Shown piece after piece: positions 34,287 to 43,156 of a stretch of 64,000 nucleotides of DNA. The notes beneath the pieces were generated by a model, which saw nothing but the letters and a program-made list of their open reading frames with translations, was not told the origin of the DNA and ran no database searches. This DNA is from Desulfonatronum thiodismutans. Its GTDB lineage: Bacteria > Desulfobacterota > Desulfovibrionia > Desulfovibrionales > Desulfonatronaceae. Numbering within the stretch: the stretch's first letter is position 1; each line of letters starts with the position of its first letter. The position numbers were made by a program, and so were the translations under genes. Location: positions 181,812 through 245,811 of the forward strand of contig NZ_JPIK01000012.1 of the NCBI RefSeq assembly GCF_000717475.1, given 5' to 3'.

Positions 34287-36347
34287 CTATTCCTCCTTGG
34301 TCTTGGACTCGGCCACCACCTTTTCCGCCACCGGCGGCGGGCATTCCTCGTAGTGGTCGAACTCCATGACAAAGGTGCCCTGGCCGCCGGTCATGGAGCG
34401 CAGGGTCGGGGCGTATTCCAGGACCTCGGACATGGGCACGTGGGCGCGGATTTCGGTGACTCCGGCGTGGGAGTCCGTGCCCAGGACCTTGCCCCGGCGG
34501 CTGGACAGATCGCCGATGATGTCGCCCATGAACTCGTCCGGGGTGTACACGGTCATCAGCACAATGGGCTCCAGAAGCTGAATCTTGGCTTCCTCGGCCC
34601 CCTTTTTGAAAGCCAGGGAACCGGCCACCTTGAAGGCCATTTCCGAGGAGTCCACGGTGTGGAAGGAGCCGTCGAACAGGGTGACCTTGAAGTCCACCAG
34701 GGGATATCCGGCCAGGACCCCGCGCAGGGAGGACTCCTGGATGCCCTTGTCCACGGCTGGGATGTACTGTCGGGGAATGGCGCCGCCGACAATGGCGTCC
34801 ACGAATTCGTAACCCGCACCCCGTGGCAAAGGCTCCATCCGGATCCAGCAGTCGCCGAACTGGCCCCGGCCGCCGGACTGCTTCTTATGCCGGCCCTGGA
34901 CCTCGGCTCGGCCCTTGATGGTCTCTCGATAGGGAACCTTGGGTGGTTTGAGCACGATGTTTACCTTGTAGCGTCGTCGGCACTTTTCCACTGCGGTCTC
35001 GATGTGCATCTGGCCCATGCCGGACAGCAGCATCTCCCCGGTTTCCTCGCCTCGGGACAGGCTCAGGGTCACGTCCTCGTCCAGCAACTTCTGCACCGCG
35101 GCATAGACCTTGTCCTCCTCGCCCTTTTCCTCCGCGCCCAGGGCGTAGGTGATCATGCTCGTGGGCAGTTGCGGGGCGGCCAGTTGGAAGGGCTTTTTCT
35201 CGTCGCACAAGGTGTCCGCGGTGGTCGTGCTTTTGAGCTTGGCCACGGCCACGATGGCCCCTGGACCCAGCGGTTCCTTGCTCGGCGTGGTGGTCTTGCC
35301 CTGGAGCAGCAAGAGCTGTCCCATCCGCTCCTTGGCGTCCTTACCGGGGTTGAACAGGGTCATATCCGGGGTGAGCACGCCGGAGAGCACGCGCAGCACG
35401 CTGAGTTGGCCGGTGAAAGGGTCGGCGATGGTCTTGAAGACGAAGCAGGCCGTCGGAGCGTCGGGGCTGGAGGGGCGTTCCTCGCCGTCCGCGCCGACCC
35501 AGTTCGCATGGTCCAGAGGGGAGGGCAGCAGGTCCTGGATCACGTCCAGGATCAGCGGGCCGCCCCGGTTGACCAGGGCCGCGCAGACCGTCACCGGCAC
35601 CAACTCACCGGAGAGCACGCCCTTGCGCAGAGCGCCCTGCATTTCCGGCAGGGTCAGCTCGCCCTCTTCCAGGTACTTCTCCATCAGCTCCTCATCGCTT
35701 TCGGCGATGTTTTCCATCATGGTTTCCCGGAGGGTCGCCACCTGGTCGGCCACATCCCCGGGCATCTCGCCGGGCTTGAGATTCCCGGCGTCGTCGAACA
35801 GCAAGGCCTGCTCGGCCAGGACGTCCACCACCCCTTTGAAGTCAGCCTCCGAGCCCAAGGGAAGATGCAACAGGACCGGCTTGATGCCCAGGATTTCCTG
35901 CAACCCGTTGAAGGCCATTTCAAAGTTGGCCCGGTCCCGGTCCATTTTGTTGATGACCACCATGGCCGGCAGACCGGCTTTTTTCACTTCGGCCCAGAAT
36001 CGTTTGGTCAGGGGCTTGACGCCGTCCACCGCGTCGATCACGAAGACCGCGCCGTCCGCGGCGCTCAGGAGGTAGGGCAGGTCGCCGCAGAAATTGTTGT
36101 CCCCGGGCGCGTCGATGAGGAAATGCTGGTTTTTTTTCCAGAAGTATTGGCCGAATCCGGGCTGAATACCGCCCCGTCGCTTGACTTCTTCGGGTTCGTA
36201 ATCCAGGCAGGTGGTGCCCTCGTCGATCTTGCCCAGGCGGTTGATCACCGAGGTGTTGAACAGCAACATTTCGGCCACGGATGTTTTTCCGCTGCCTCCA
36301 TGTCCGACCAGGGCGTATGTGCGTTGGGTGCTGAGCTTATCCTGCAT
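34287..36347 (-). CDS. EF-G-like translational GTPase paralogue
   Basis: A 686-residue protein with full EF-G domain order. G1 is GHGGSGKTS (15-23), G4 is NKMD (133-136). Two key features differ from housekeeping EF-G: the switch I QERGITI is replaced by RRGGIQPG, and G3 DxPGH is DAPGD (79-83), so the His that activates water is Asp. This matches the EF-G-like (FusA2-type) group rather than FusA. The C-terminal domains (PRQYIPAVDKGIQE, SHAGVTEIRAHVPMSEV) are intact. It may act in ribosome recycling or stress and hydrolyse GTP poorly. It is divergent from a ParB-like gene. Confidence 0.86.
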   Translation of the reverse strand: MQDKLSTQRTYALVGHGGSGKTSVAEMLLFNTSVINRLGKIDEGTTCLDYEPEEVKRRGGIQPGFGQYFWKKNQHFLIDAPGDNNFCGDLPYLLSAADGAVFVIDAVDGVKPLTKRFWAEVKKAGLPAMVVINKMDRDRANFEMAFNGLQEILGIKPVLLHLPLGSEADFKGVVDVLAEQALLFDDAGNLKPGEMPGDVADQVATLRETMMENIAESDEELMEKYLEEGELTLPEMQGALRKGVLSGELVPVTVCAALVNRGGPLILDVIQDLLPSPLDHANWVGADGEERPSSPDAPTACFVFKTIADPFTGQLSVLRVLSGVLTPDMTLFNPGKDAKERMGQLLLLQGKTTTPSKEPLGPGAIVAVAKLKSTTTADTLCDEKKPFQLAAPQLPTSMITYALGAEEKGEEDKVYAAVQKLLDEDVTLSLSRGEETGEMLLSGMGQMHIETAVEKCRRRYKVNIVLKPPKVPYRETIKGRAEVQGRHKKQSGGRGQFGDCWIRMEPLPRGAGYEFVDAIVGGAIPRQYIPAVDKGIQESSLRGVLAGYPLVDFKVTLFDGSFHTVDSSEMAFKVAGSLAFKKGAEEAKIQLLEPIVLMTVYTPDEFMGDIIGDLSSRRGKVLGTDSHAGVTEIRAHVPMSEVLEYAPTLRSMTGGQGTFVMEFDHYEECPPPVAEKVVAESKTKEE

Positions 36348-36466
36348 TCGGCCTCCTTCAGGGATTGTGTTGGTAAGGGGTGGCGCCGTCAGGCGAAGAT
36401 GCTGCGCTGTTGTAAGCTTTGCACCTATAGAGACGGGGTTGGAAGAATGTCAAGGGAGGCTCTCGA

Positions 36467-37444
36467 ATGGCAGGCTGGATAAGGGTTTATGCGTCCCAGT
36501 TGGATTGTTCGGGAGCCAGTTTGTTCTGGGCCGGCTCTCCCCCGGATGAGTTGTGTCGATCGATACGGGAGGTGGGGCAACTGGACCCGGTTCTGATCCG
36601 GGCTCACGACGAAGGGTACAAGCTGTTGTCCGGGTACCGCAGGGCGGCCTTCCTGGCCCAAGAGCACCGGGAAATCACGGCGAGGTGTCTGCCCGGCCCG
36701 GGTTCACCTCTGGAGGACGGCCTGCTCTATCTGCACGCCAATACGCACCGGCCCCTGGACGAGCCCATGCGCGTTCAGGCCCTGCGGTATTTCCAGCCGC
36801 TGCTTGAGCCGGAAGAACTGACCCGGTGTGTCGCCCCTCTGCTGGGCGTCCCCCCCCGCTCCGGGATATGGCGAAAATATCTGGCCTGGATCGAACTGCC
36901 CGTGTTCTGGGACGATCTGCTTCGCGTCGGCAACGTCCCCCTGGCCGCGGGAACGATTCTGGCCCGGCTCCGCCAAGACGAACTGGAAGCGTTACGACCT
37001 TATTTCGAGGCCTGGAAATGGTCCCAGGGTCGGGCCGTTCAGTGGCTGACTCTGCTCCAGGAAACGGTCCTGGGCCGCGGATGGTCCCTGGTCCAAACCC
37101 TGGAAGCCGTCGACGGTCGTCGGGTGCTGGAAAGCGGCCTCGCCCCTCAGGACGCCCTGCAAGCTCTGACCACTCAGGCCAAAGCCCTCCGGTACCCCCA
37201 ATTGGACGGGATGGGATATCGTTTCGGGGATCTGGCCAAACGCCTTTTCGGCTCGTCCCGCTGGGAGATCATTCCCAGCCCGAACTTTGAATCCGACGCC
37301 GTGGAACTGCGTTTGCGGGCCCGAAGCGTCGAGGATCTCCGGGCCGCGGCCCGAGCCCTGAACGAGGCCACGGCACCGGAAAGCCCTTTGGGCTGTCTGA
37401 AAGGACTGTTTCAGATCGCCCAAGATGAGCAATCCGAGCCGTGA
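36467..37444 (+). CDS. ParB/Srx N-terminal-domain protein
   Basis: A 325-residue protein with an N-terminal ParB-like domain (about residues 25-80: IREVGQLDPVLIRA, YKLLSGYRRAAFLA). The helical rest lacks a typical ParB HTH that I can recognise. AAGGGAGG precedes the ATG. It is single and far from parA or an origin, so it is probably not the chromosome-partition ParB; a nuclease or CTP-dependent switch role is possible. It is divergent from the EF-G-like gene with a 119-bp spacer. Confidence 0.65.
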   Translation: MAGWIRVYASQLDCSGASLFWAGSPPDELCRSIREVGQLDPVLIRAHDEGYKLLSGYRRAAFLAQEHREITARCLPGPGSPLEDGLLYLHANTHRPLDEPMRVQALRYFQPLLEPEELTRCVAPLLGVPPRSGIWRKYLAWIELPVFWDDLLRVGNVPLAAGTILARLRQDELEALRPYFEAWKWSQGRAVQWLTLLQETVLGRGWSLVQTLEAVDGRRVLESGLAPQDALQALTTQAKALRYPQLDGMGYRFGDLAKRLFGSSRWEIIPSPNFESDAVELRLRARSVEDLRAAARALNEATAPESPLGCLKGLFQIAQDEQSEP

Positions 37445-37468
37445 CGTTGGATCTCTATTCTCTGAACG

Positions 37469-37828
37469 TTACTTCTTCTCCAATTCCGCGGTCAGCCATT
37501 CCTTGATTTCCGGGCTCAGCTCGTGAATCCCCTTCAGCCCGCCGATGGACTCCAGGTAGCTCTTGGCCAAATCCTCGGGAAGGCGTTTCTCGCACAGGGT
37601 CGTGGAGCCGTAGTTGGTCATCTTCATCAGCACCACCTTGGGCTCCTCCCAGGTGTCGATAACGAAGTAGATGGAGTACTCGTCCGAGCCTCGCACGGGC
37701 AGGCGCATGGCGTCGTGCCAATTGTTGTTGCCCCACTCCAGAAACATGGTCACCGCGTCCTCGTGGATCATGTCCCAGTTGACCTCGTTCAGCCACGTCT
37801 TGCAGGCATCCAGATCACTCATGCTCAT
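37469..37828 (-). CDS. DVU0772-family protein
   Basis: A 119-residue acidic, cytoplasmic protein. The blocks EVNWDMIHEDAVTMFLEWGNN and LPVRGSDEYSIYFVIDTWEEP recall a family I know as DVU0772 in Desulfovibrionales, of unknown function. Its start overlaps the lipocalin stop by 4 bp (ATGA), so both are in one operon. If the recall is right, it supports the placement of the host in that order. Confidence 0.65.
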   Translation of the reverse strand: MSMSDLDACKTWLNEVNWDMIHEDAVTMFLEWGNNNWHDAMRLPVRGSDEYSIYFVIDTWEEPKVVLMKMTNYGSTTLCEKRLPEDLAKSYLESIGGLKGIHELSPEIKEWLTAELEKK

Positions 37829-38403
37829 TGCCCCTTTGCGGTTTTGGTTGTGTCTTGGATTGTATGTTCAACGAAGATCAGCTCTTCCACGGCAAACCCC
37901 AACTGTGCGGCCCGGTCCGTCAATCGGCGGACCACGGTCTCGTCCAGCCAGGGGGATCTGGCCAGAACCCACAGATACGAAAGGGTTGGCCCGGCCACCA
38001 GGGCGTATTCATAGCCCGTTCGGTCCAACTCCAGGATGTTGTAGCCGCCGTAAAATGGTCCGAAAAAAGAAACCTTCAGCCGCCCCGTGCTCGGATCGTC
38101 CACGAAATAAGCCCGCCCCTCGGCTTCCTTCCAGACATCCTTGCGCGGATCATACCCTCGGTTGAGCACCCTCACCCCTCCGTCGTCGCGCATCGAATAC
38201 TCGGCCGTGACGTTGTTCAGGCCGCGCTCGAAGGAATGATCCAGCCGGGCGATTTCATACCACCTCCCCAGATACCGCTCTAGTTCAAACCCGCTCACCG
38301 GCTCAACTCCCTTGGGTATGCCCGCGCAACCAGAGAAGAGCGCGGAGATGGGCACGGCGAGCAGCGTCGCCAGGAGCACTGCAATGATGCCTTTGCCGCT
38401 CAT
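37825..38403 (-). CDS. blc: outer-membrane lipoprotein lipocalin Blc
   Basis: A 192-residue lipocalin. The N-terminus is a lipoprotein signal with FSGC, lipidated at Cys26. The lipocalin motifs are YLGRWYEIARLDHSFERGL and, further on, NILELDRTGYEYALVAGP and LWVLARSP. In E. coli Blc stores or transports lysophospholipids in the periplasm during stress. It overlaps the DVU0772-family gene and is divergent from the cupin gene. Confidence 0.9.
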   Translation of the reverse strand: MSGKGIIAVLLATLLAVPISALFSGCAGIPKGVEPVSGFELERYLGRWYEIARLDHSFERGLNNVTAEYSMRDDGGVRVLNRGYDPRKDVWKEAEGRAYFVDDPSTGRLKVSFFGPFYGGYNILELDRTGYEYALVAGPTLSYLWVLARSPWLDETVVRRLTDRAAQLGFAVEELIFVEHTIQDTTKTAKGQ

Positions 38404-38584
38404 GATCGCCTCCTTGGTTGTTGTGCTTGGTTTCTCGAATCGGAACTTTACCTGGGCCGGGGCGATTGCGCAAACCGCGTGCTCGGGTTGATTCGATGCA
38501 CCAAGGAGGATAAAGTGTTCAATAGTGTAAGTTGGAAGGCGATGGTCGGTGACGTGACGTGTTTTTCGATAACCAGGAGGGCGT

Positions 38585-38929
38585 ATGCACGGAATGTTTT
38601 TACCTCATGCAGAGCGCGTTTTTACGGATCATCAAAAATTTTCCGGGGTCAGAATCGCGGTTTTGGTGCGGGGAACGGATTCGGATAAGATCAGCGTGTC
38701 TCAATTAGAGATCGATCCCGGAGTCGAGGTGCCGATCCATACCCATAATCCGCAACTGGACTCCATCTTCGTGCTGTCCGGCGAGGCGGAAGTGTTCATC
38801 AACGGAGAGTGGCGGAGAGTCGGCCCGGAGGATTATCTTCTTGCTCCGGTGGGCGTTGAGCATGGAGTGCGGAATATCGGACGGGAGCCGCTACGGCTGT
38901 TTATTCATCACAGCCCCCCGTTGCTGTAG
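38585..38929 (+). CDS. single-domain cupin protein
   Basis: A 114-residue cupin with a full metal-binding site: THNPQLDSIFVLSGEAEVFI (His and Glu ligands) and GVEHGVRNIG (His). AGGAGG precedes the ATG. Function unknown; similar small cupins bind a metal and a small metabolite. A GC-rich hairpin follows. Confidence 0.75.
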   Translation: MHGMFLPHAERVFTDHQKFSGVRIAVLVRGTDSDKISVSQLEIDPGVEVPIHTHNPQLDSIFVLSGEAEVFINGEWRRVGPEDYLLAPVGVEHGVRNIGREPLRLFIHHSPPLL

Positions 38930-38951
38930 CCAAGAAAAGTCGCATGACAAA

Positions 38952-38977
38952 CGCCGCGCCAAAAAGTCGGCGCGGCG
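38952..38977. terminator. hairpin between cupin and a convergent small gene
   Basis: Arms CGCCGCGCC and GGCGCGGCG flank an AAAAAGTC loop. It may serve both convergent genes. Confidence 0.55.
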
Positions 38978-39040
38978 CTTAGTCGGTGCGGGGTGTCCAG
39001 GTTTAAGGCTGCTCCCGAAGAGGCGTTCGAGGGGAGTAGG

Positions 39041-39247
39041 TCATCCGTACTGCCTTCCTGGTTGCCCCTGGAAGAACTCGTTGACCGCTTGGCTGACGTA
39101 GAGTTTGACCTCTTTCTCGCCTTCCTCCAGCAGAACGTTCGATTCGGCGAGCAGACCCAGATCCTCGGCCACGTCCTCCCAGTGCTTTTTCATTTTCACG
39201 ATGTCGGGATCCCCGACATTGAACCGTCTGATGGCTACCCAAGACAT
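39041..39247 (-). CDS. hypothetical 68-residue protein
   Basis: A 68-residue soluble protein of unknown family. The start at MSWVAIRRF is chosen because AAGGAGGCAGCC precedes it. Charged helical segments (KMKKHWEDVAEDLGLL, LLEEGEKEVKLYV) predominate. It is flanked by a terminator-like hairpin and an inverted-repeat element. Confidence 0.55.
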   Translation of the reverse strand: MSWVAIRRFNVGDPDIVKMKKHWEDVAEDLGLLAESNVLLEEGEKEVKLYVSQAVNEFFQGQPGRQYG

Positions 39248-39281
39248 GGCTGCCTCCTTATTTGGTTGGTGTACGCGGACA

Positions 39282-39406
39282 GCAGTCCGTTGAAAAACTC
39301 CCAATTGCTACGTCGCTGCAAAAGTTCAAGCTCTCACGTATCAATAAATACGCTTCGAACTAAACCTTTTCTTGCTCCTTGCACGAGGGCTTTTTGAACG
39401 GACTGC
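39282..39406. repeat. intergenic inverted-repeat element, copy C
   Basis: A compact 125-bp copy: left arm GCAGTCCGTTGAAAAACTCC (39282 on) pairs with GGGCTTTTTGAACGGACTGC (39387-39406). The core CTCACGTATCAATAAATACG and the distal TTTTCTTGCTCCTTGCAC match copy B at 18 kb. It is non-coding. The rest of the gap to 39623 holds no gene I can support. Confidence 0.75.
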
Positions 39407-39623
39407 CTAGATATCTCAGTTAAGGCGGCCCCTTCATGGAAGCACCTTGTACCAGGAGCCGCCTCGAGTCGCAAAGCAATAATTGCCCCCCTCGCGCAAG
39501 TCAATTTTGTTGCATTTCTTCATGCCCGGGGATATGCGTTGAGGTCATGTCGAGCTGCTTTTCCCAAAATGCGAGCTTTCGGACGGTGCTCCGGTACCTC
39601 TGGATGGAACGGATGGAGTTAAG

Positions 39624-40664
39624 ATGGAATCTAGGATCGTGGCGGAGAACAAGGTCGAACACGTCGGTTCCGTTCTCCTGATCGAACCCGACGCGGGCAT
39701 GGCCCGGGCCATGGAGTCCGAACTGGCCAGGGGCAATTTCGCCGTTCGCGTGGTCCGGAGCCACCTCGGGGCCTTAGGGATGATCGAGGACCTGCGGGAG
39801 CCGCATGTGGTGCTCGTCCCGGCCGAAGCCACGGACATCGACGGATTTGATTTCGTCCACCTGGTCCGTCACCGCAACCGTTTCCTGGGGCAGTGTCTGC
39901 CGATCATCATGGTCGGTTCCGGTGACAATTTCGCCAGGATTGCTCGCAGTGACGACGGCGGGATCGCCGACTTCCTGTTGCGTCCCTACTTTCCTGGAGA
40001 ACTGGTCTGGCGGGTGCGCAAGGCCTGGAAGGTTCTGGAGCGGCGGCGACAATCGGACTCCCTGGAATACATGGACACCTCCTCCGGCATCCTGACCACG
40101 GCCGGGCTTAAGCGCGCCATCCACGAGGAGTTGAACAAGTCGTTTCGTAAACGGGCCTGTTTTTCCCTGGCCGTGGTCGCGTTTCATCGTCTGGAAGACG
40201 TGCACCTGAACTACGGGCTGATGATGGCCGAATGGATGGAGCGGGATCTTTCCGTTCAAGTCCGACTTGCCCTGCGTAGTTACGACCGATTGGGTAAAAT
40301 CGAGTTCGGGATGTATTGTTTGCTGGCCCCTGACGTGGACCGGGAGCACCTGCAAATGCTGATCTATCGTTTGGGCGGGCAGATCAGGGATTGGAACGGG
40401 TCCGTGGCCAGGAATTCCCATATCCGCACGCCGCTGGAGCTGAAAGTCCGTCCTCTGACCGTTCTCCCCCAGTTTGAACCCCGCCATCTGACCAAGGCCG
40501 CGGCCCTGCTCTGGGACTGGGCAGATCAGCGTGAAGGTCACGTTGATATTACCCGGGCCGAGTTTTCCGAGACCGTCCTGACCCCGAAGGTCGTCATGGA
40601 ACGTCTTTTACCCGATCTTCCACCCGGTGGCGGTACTCCGCTCGGCCATCCGCAACGCTCATGA
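39624..40664 (+). CDS. degenerate receiver plus degenerate GGDEF protein
   Basis: A 346-residue protein. Residues ~15-125 have the receiver fold (LLIEPD, DIDGFDFVHLVR) but Pro66 stands where the phosphoacceptor Asp should be. Residues ~155-300 resemble a GGDEF domain, with the signature reduced to GKIEF near 223-227. Neither phosphorylation nor cyclic-di-GMP synthesis is likely; a binding or scaffold role is. Its stop overlaps the start of the PilB-like ATPase (ATGA), so a common function is likely. Confidence 0.68.
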   Translation: MESRIVAENKVEHVGSVLLIEPDAGMARAMESELARGNFAVRVVRSHLGALGMIEDLREPHVVLVPAEATDIDGFDFVHLVRHRNRFLGQCLPIIMVGSGDNFARIARSDDGGIADFLLRPYFPGELVWRVRKAWKVLERRRQSDSLEYMDTSSGILTTAGLKRAIHEELNKSFRKRACFSLAVVAFHRLEDVHLNYGLMMAEWMERDLSVQVRLALRSYDRLGKIEFGMYCLLAPDVDREHLQMLIYRLGGQIRDWNGSVARNSHIRTPLELKVRPLTVLPQFEPRHLTKAAALLWDWADQREGHVDITRAEFSETVLTPKVVMERLLPDLPPGGGTPLGHPQRS

Positions 40665-42757
40665 CCGTCGCCCCGACCTCCCCATTACAGGGCGAAGTGT
40701 TGTTTCGCCAAGGACGCTTTCAGGACGCGGTTCAGTCCTTGCTGGACGAATATCGCGGAGGCGGGAAGACCTTCGCGGTGATCACCCTACTGATCCAGTC
40801 CATGCGCGCCCTGGGGCAGCACCGGGAAATGGCCGACTTTCTGGCCAAGGCGGTGATGGAATCCTCGCTTTCCATGCCCGAGCAGGCCGCGCTCTACTAT
40901 CAGCTGGGGCAGGCCTTGTTTCAGGCCAAGGATATGACCCAGGCCAAGCAGGCTTTTTGGCAGGCCCACCGGCTGAACCCGAACCATCCGGGACTGGCTG
41001 ATAAGTTGAAAGCCATCGGCCATCGGGAGCTTCGTCCGCAACACCGCTACAGCCTGTTGGTTTCTCGTGGTTTACTGACCGAAGACCAACTCGCGGAAAT
41101 GACCCAGACCGCCAAGGAGGCCGGCGAGGATCTGGACCAGTATTTGCTTCGGGAAGTGAAGCTGGAAAAGGCCGTGCTGGGCGAATCCTTGTCCGCGTTT
41201 TACGAAGTGCCTTTCGTGCCCTTTGATCCGAATATCGACGCGCCTTTTGAACTACTGGAAAAACGCAAGCTGGACCCGGATTATCTGAAGCGCTCCGGCT
41301 GGACCCCGCTGGCCGTTGATGGCAATTCCATCACCGTGTTGATGGCCAACCCCTTTGATCACGCCCGGTTGGACGAAATCCGGTTCATTTTCGGCACCAG
41401 CCGGATCGAGCCCAAGGTCGCCCTGGCATTGGACATCCAGGGCTTCATCGACTTGTTCTACCGCAGCCTGGGGTCCGAGGAACTGATGGAGCTCGGGGAC
41501 TCGATGGAGGCCCAGACAGACGAGGAGGCTGAACCGGGCTTGGACGAGGAAACCGGGGTCTCGGACTCCGAGGTCGTCAGGCTGGTCAACGCCCTGCTGG
41601 TGGAAGCCTGGCGGCGAGGTGCCTCGGACATTCACATCGAGCCCGACCCTCAGAATCGCTATTGCACGGTGCGCTTTCGCATCGACGGCAGTTGTCACGA
41701 ATTCCGCAAGATCCGCGCCGGGATGGCCAAGCCGTTGATTTCCCGTGTCAAAATCATGGCTCACCTGAACATCGCCGAGCGCCGACTGCCCCAGGACGGC
41801 AAGATCAAGATGCGCCTGCCCGAGCTGGGCAAGATCGTCGAATTCCGGGTGGCCATCCTGCCGACCATCGAGAATCACGAAGACGTGGTTCTGCGCGTAC
41901 TGGCCTCCGGCAAGCCCTTGCCTTTGGAACGGCTGGGCATGTCCGACGAGAACCTGGCCAAGTTCAAGTCTTCGGTCTACAAGCCTTACGGGCTGATCAT
42001 CGTGGTCGGGCCAACCGGTTCCGGAAAAACCACGACCCTGCATTCGGCCATCAGCTACATCAACACCCCGGAGCGCAAGATCTGGACCGCCGAAGATCCC
42101 GTGGAAATCACCCAGGAAGGGCTACGTCAGGTTCAGATCAACCCGAAGATCGGCCTGGATTTCGCCACCACCTTGCGCTCCTTTCTTCGAGCCGACCCGG
42201 ACGTGATCATGATCGGCGAAATGCGCGACGCGGAGACCGCGCACATCGGGGTCCAGGCGTCGCTGACCGGGCACCTGGTCTTTTCCACCCTGCATACCAA
42301 TTCCGCGCCGGAAACCATCACCCGTCTGTTGGACATGGACCTGGACCCCTTCAATTTCGCGGATTCCCTGCTCTGCGTCGTGGCCCAGCGCCTGATCAAA
42401 ACCCTCTGCTCCCACTGCAAGGAGGCCTATCATCCGGACAAGCAGGAGGTGGACGACTTGGCCAAGGAATTTGGACCGGGCTTTGACCAGTACATTCCCA
42501 TGTCCCGGGAAATTTCCCTGTACCGGGCCAAGGGTTGCGGGCAGTGCAACCATGGGTACCGCGGCAGAACGGGGGCCCATGAACTGATGACCAGCTCCAC
42601 GCAGATCAAAAATCTGATCAAGCGTCGCGGCCACACGGAGGAAATTCGGGACCAAGCCGTGGCTGACGGGATGTTGACCCTGAAGCAAGACGCTTTGCTC
42701 AAGGTGCTCCAGGGCTTCACGGACATGGTTCAGGTGCGCTCGGTCAGTGGATGGTGA
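40661..42757 (+). CDS. PilB/GspE-family secretion ATPase with MshEN domain
   Basis: A 698-residue hexameric ATPase. An N-terminal TPR-like stretch (~15-115) precedes an MshEN-type domain (~125-270, with RGLLTEDQLAEM), known in relatives to bind cyclic-di-GMP. The ATPase has Walker A GPTGSGKTTT near 450, an Asp-box (MIGEMRDAETA), and four Zn cysteines (CSHC near 584, CGQC near 626). All catalytic elements are intact. No pilin, GspF or GspD genes lie near it, so its machine is encoded elsewhere. Coupled to the degenerate GGDEF protein, it may be tuned by cyclic-di-GMP. Confidence 0.85.
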   Translation: MTVAPTSPLQGEVLFRQGRFQDAVQSLLDEYRGGGKTFAVITLLIQSMRALGQHREMADFLAKAVMESSLSMPEQAALYYQLGQALFQAKDMTQAKQAFWQAHRLNPNHPGLADKLKAIGHRELRPQHRYSLLVSRGLLTEDQLAEMTQTAKEAGEDLDQYLLREVKLEKAVLGESLSAFYEVPFVPFDPNIDAPFELLEKRKLDPDYLKRSGWTPLAVDGNSITVLMANPFDHARLDEIRFIFGTSRIEPKVALALDIQGFIDLFYRSLGSEELMELGDSMEAQTDEEAEPGLDEETGVSDSEVVRLVNALLVEAWRRGASDIHIEPDPQNRYCTVRFRIDGSCHEFRKIRAGMAKPLISRVKIMAHLNIAERRLPQDGKIKMRLPELGKIVEFRVAILPTIENHEDVVLRVLASGKPLPLERLGMSDENLAKFKSSVYKPYGLIIVVGPTGSGKTTTLHSAISYINTPERKIWTAEDPVEITQEGLRQVQINPKIGLDFATTLRSFLRADPDVIMIGEMRDAETAHIGVQASLTGHLVFSTLHTNSAPETITRLLDMDLDPFNFADSLLCVVAQRLIKTLCSHCKEAYHPDKQEVDDLAKEFGPGFDQYIPMSREISLYRAKGCGQCNHGYRGRTGAHELMTSSTQIKNLIKRRGHTEEIRDQAVADGMLTLKQDALLKVLQGFTDMVQVRSVSGW

Positions 42758-42832
42758 GTAAAAAGTTTCGGTGAATCAGAGTCGAAACTCGTGGCCGAAC
42801 ACCCGGAGATAAACTTGAGGAGAACCCCGTAA

Positions 42833-43156
42833 ATGGAAATATTGTCCGTTGTTGAACTGCTCTTCACGGCCCAGGGCACGTCCGAATGGGCCCATTGGCC
42901 CTTCGGGCCGTCGTTTGTCGGAAGCTGGCTGAACATGCTCACGAAGTTCGTCTTCATCGGTCTCGTGCTGGCCGCGATGATGTACCTGCTGCGGTATTTG
43001 TTCGGACCCGGCGGCCCAATGCGGGATGACGACCTGGACGCACCCTCCGATGAGCAGGCTCTTGAACAGGCCCTGGCCGTGTTGCGCAAGCGGATGATGG
43101 AGGGGCGCATCGAACCCGAGGATTTCGAACGGGCCAGGAAACTCATGGAACAATGA
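42833..43156 (+). CDS. small membrane protein with SHOCT motif
   Basis: A 107-residue protein with one transmembrane segment (about residues 36-58) and a C-terminal SHOCT motif (LRKRMMEGRIEPEDFERARKLM). SHOCT is a short oligomerisation motif of unknown role. GAGGAGAAC precedes the start. Its stop overlaps the HD protein start (ATGA). Confidence 0.72.
   Translation: MEILSVVELLFTAQGTSEWAHWPFGPSFVGSWLNMLTKFVFIGLVLAAMMYLLRYLFGPGGPMRDDDLDAPSDEQALEQALAVLRKRMMEGRIEPEDFERARKLMEQ

Noticed and set aside
34353..36482. A 709-codon open frame antisense to the EF-G-like gene
   Set aside because: Antisense shadow of a conserved GTPase; no recognisable motif and atypical composition.
36467..37444. ParB-like gene considered as the chromosome partition ParB near an origin
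   Set aside because: No parA, gidA, parS-like palindromes or dnaA boxes nearby, and the HTH is not evident.
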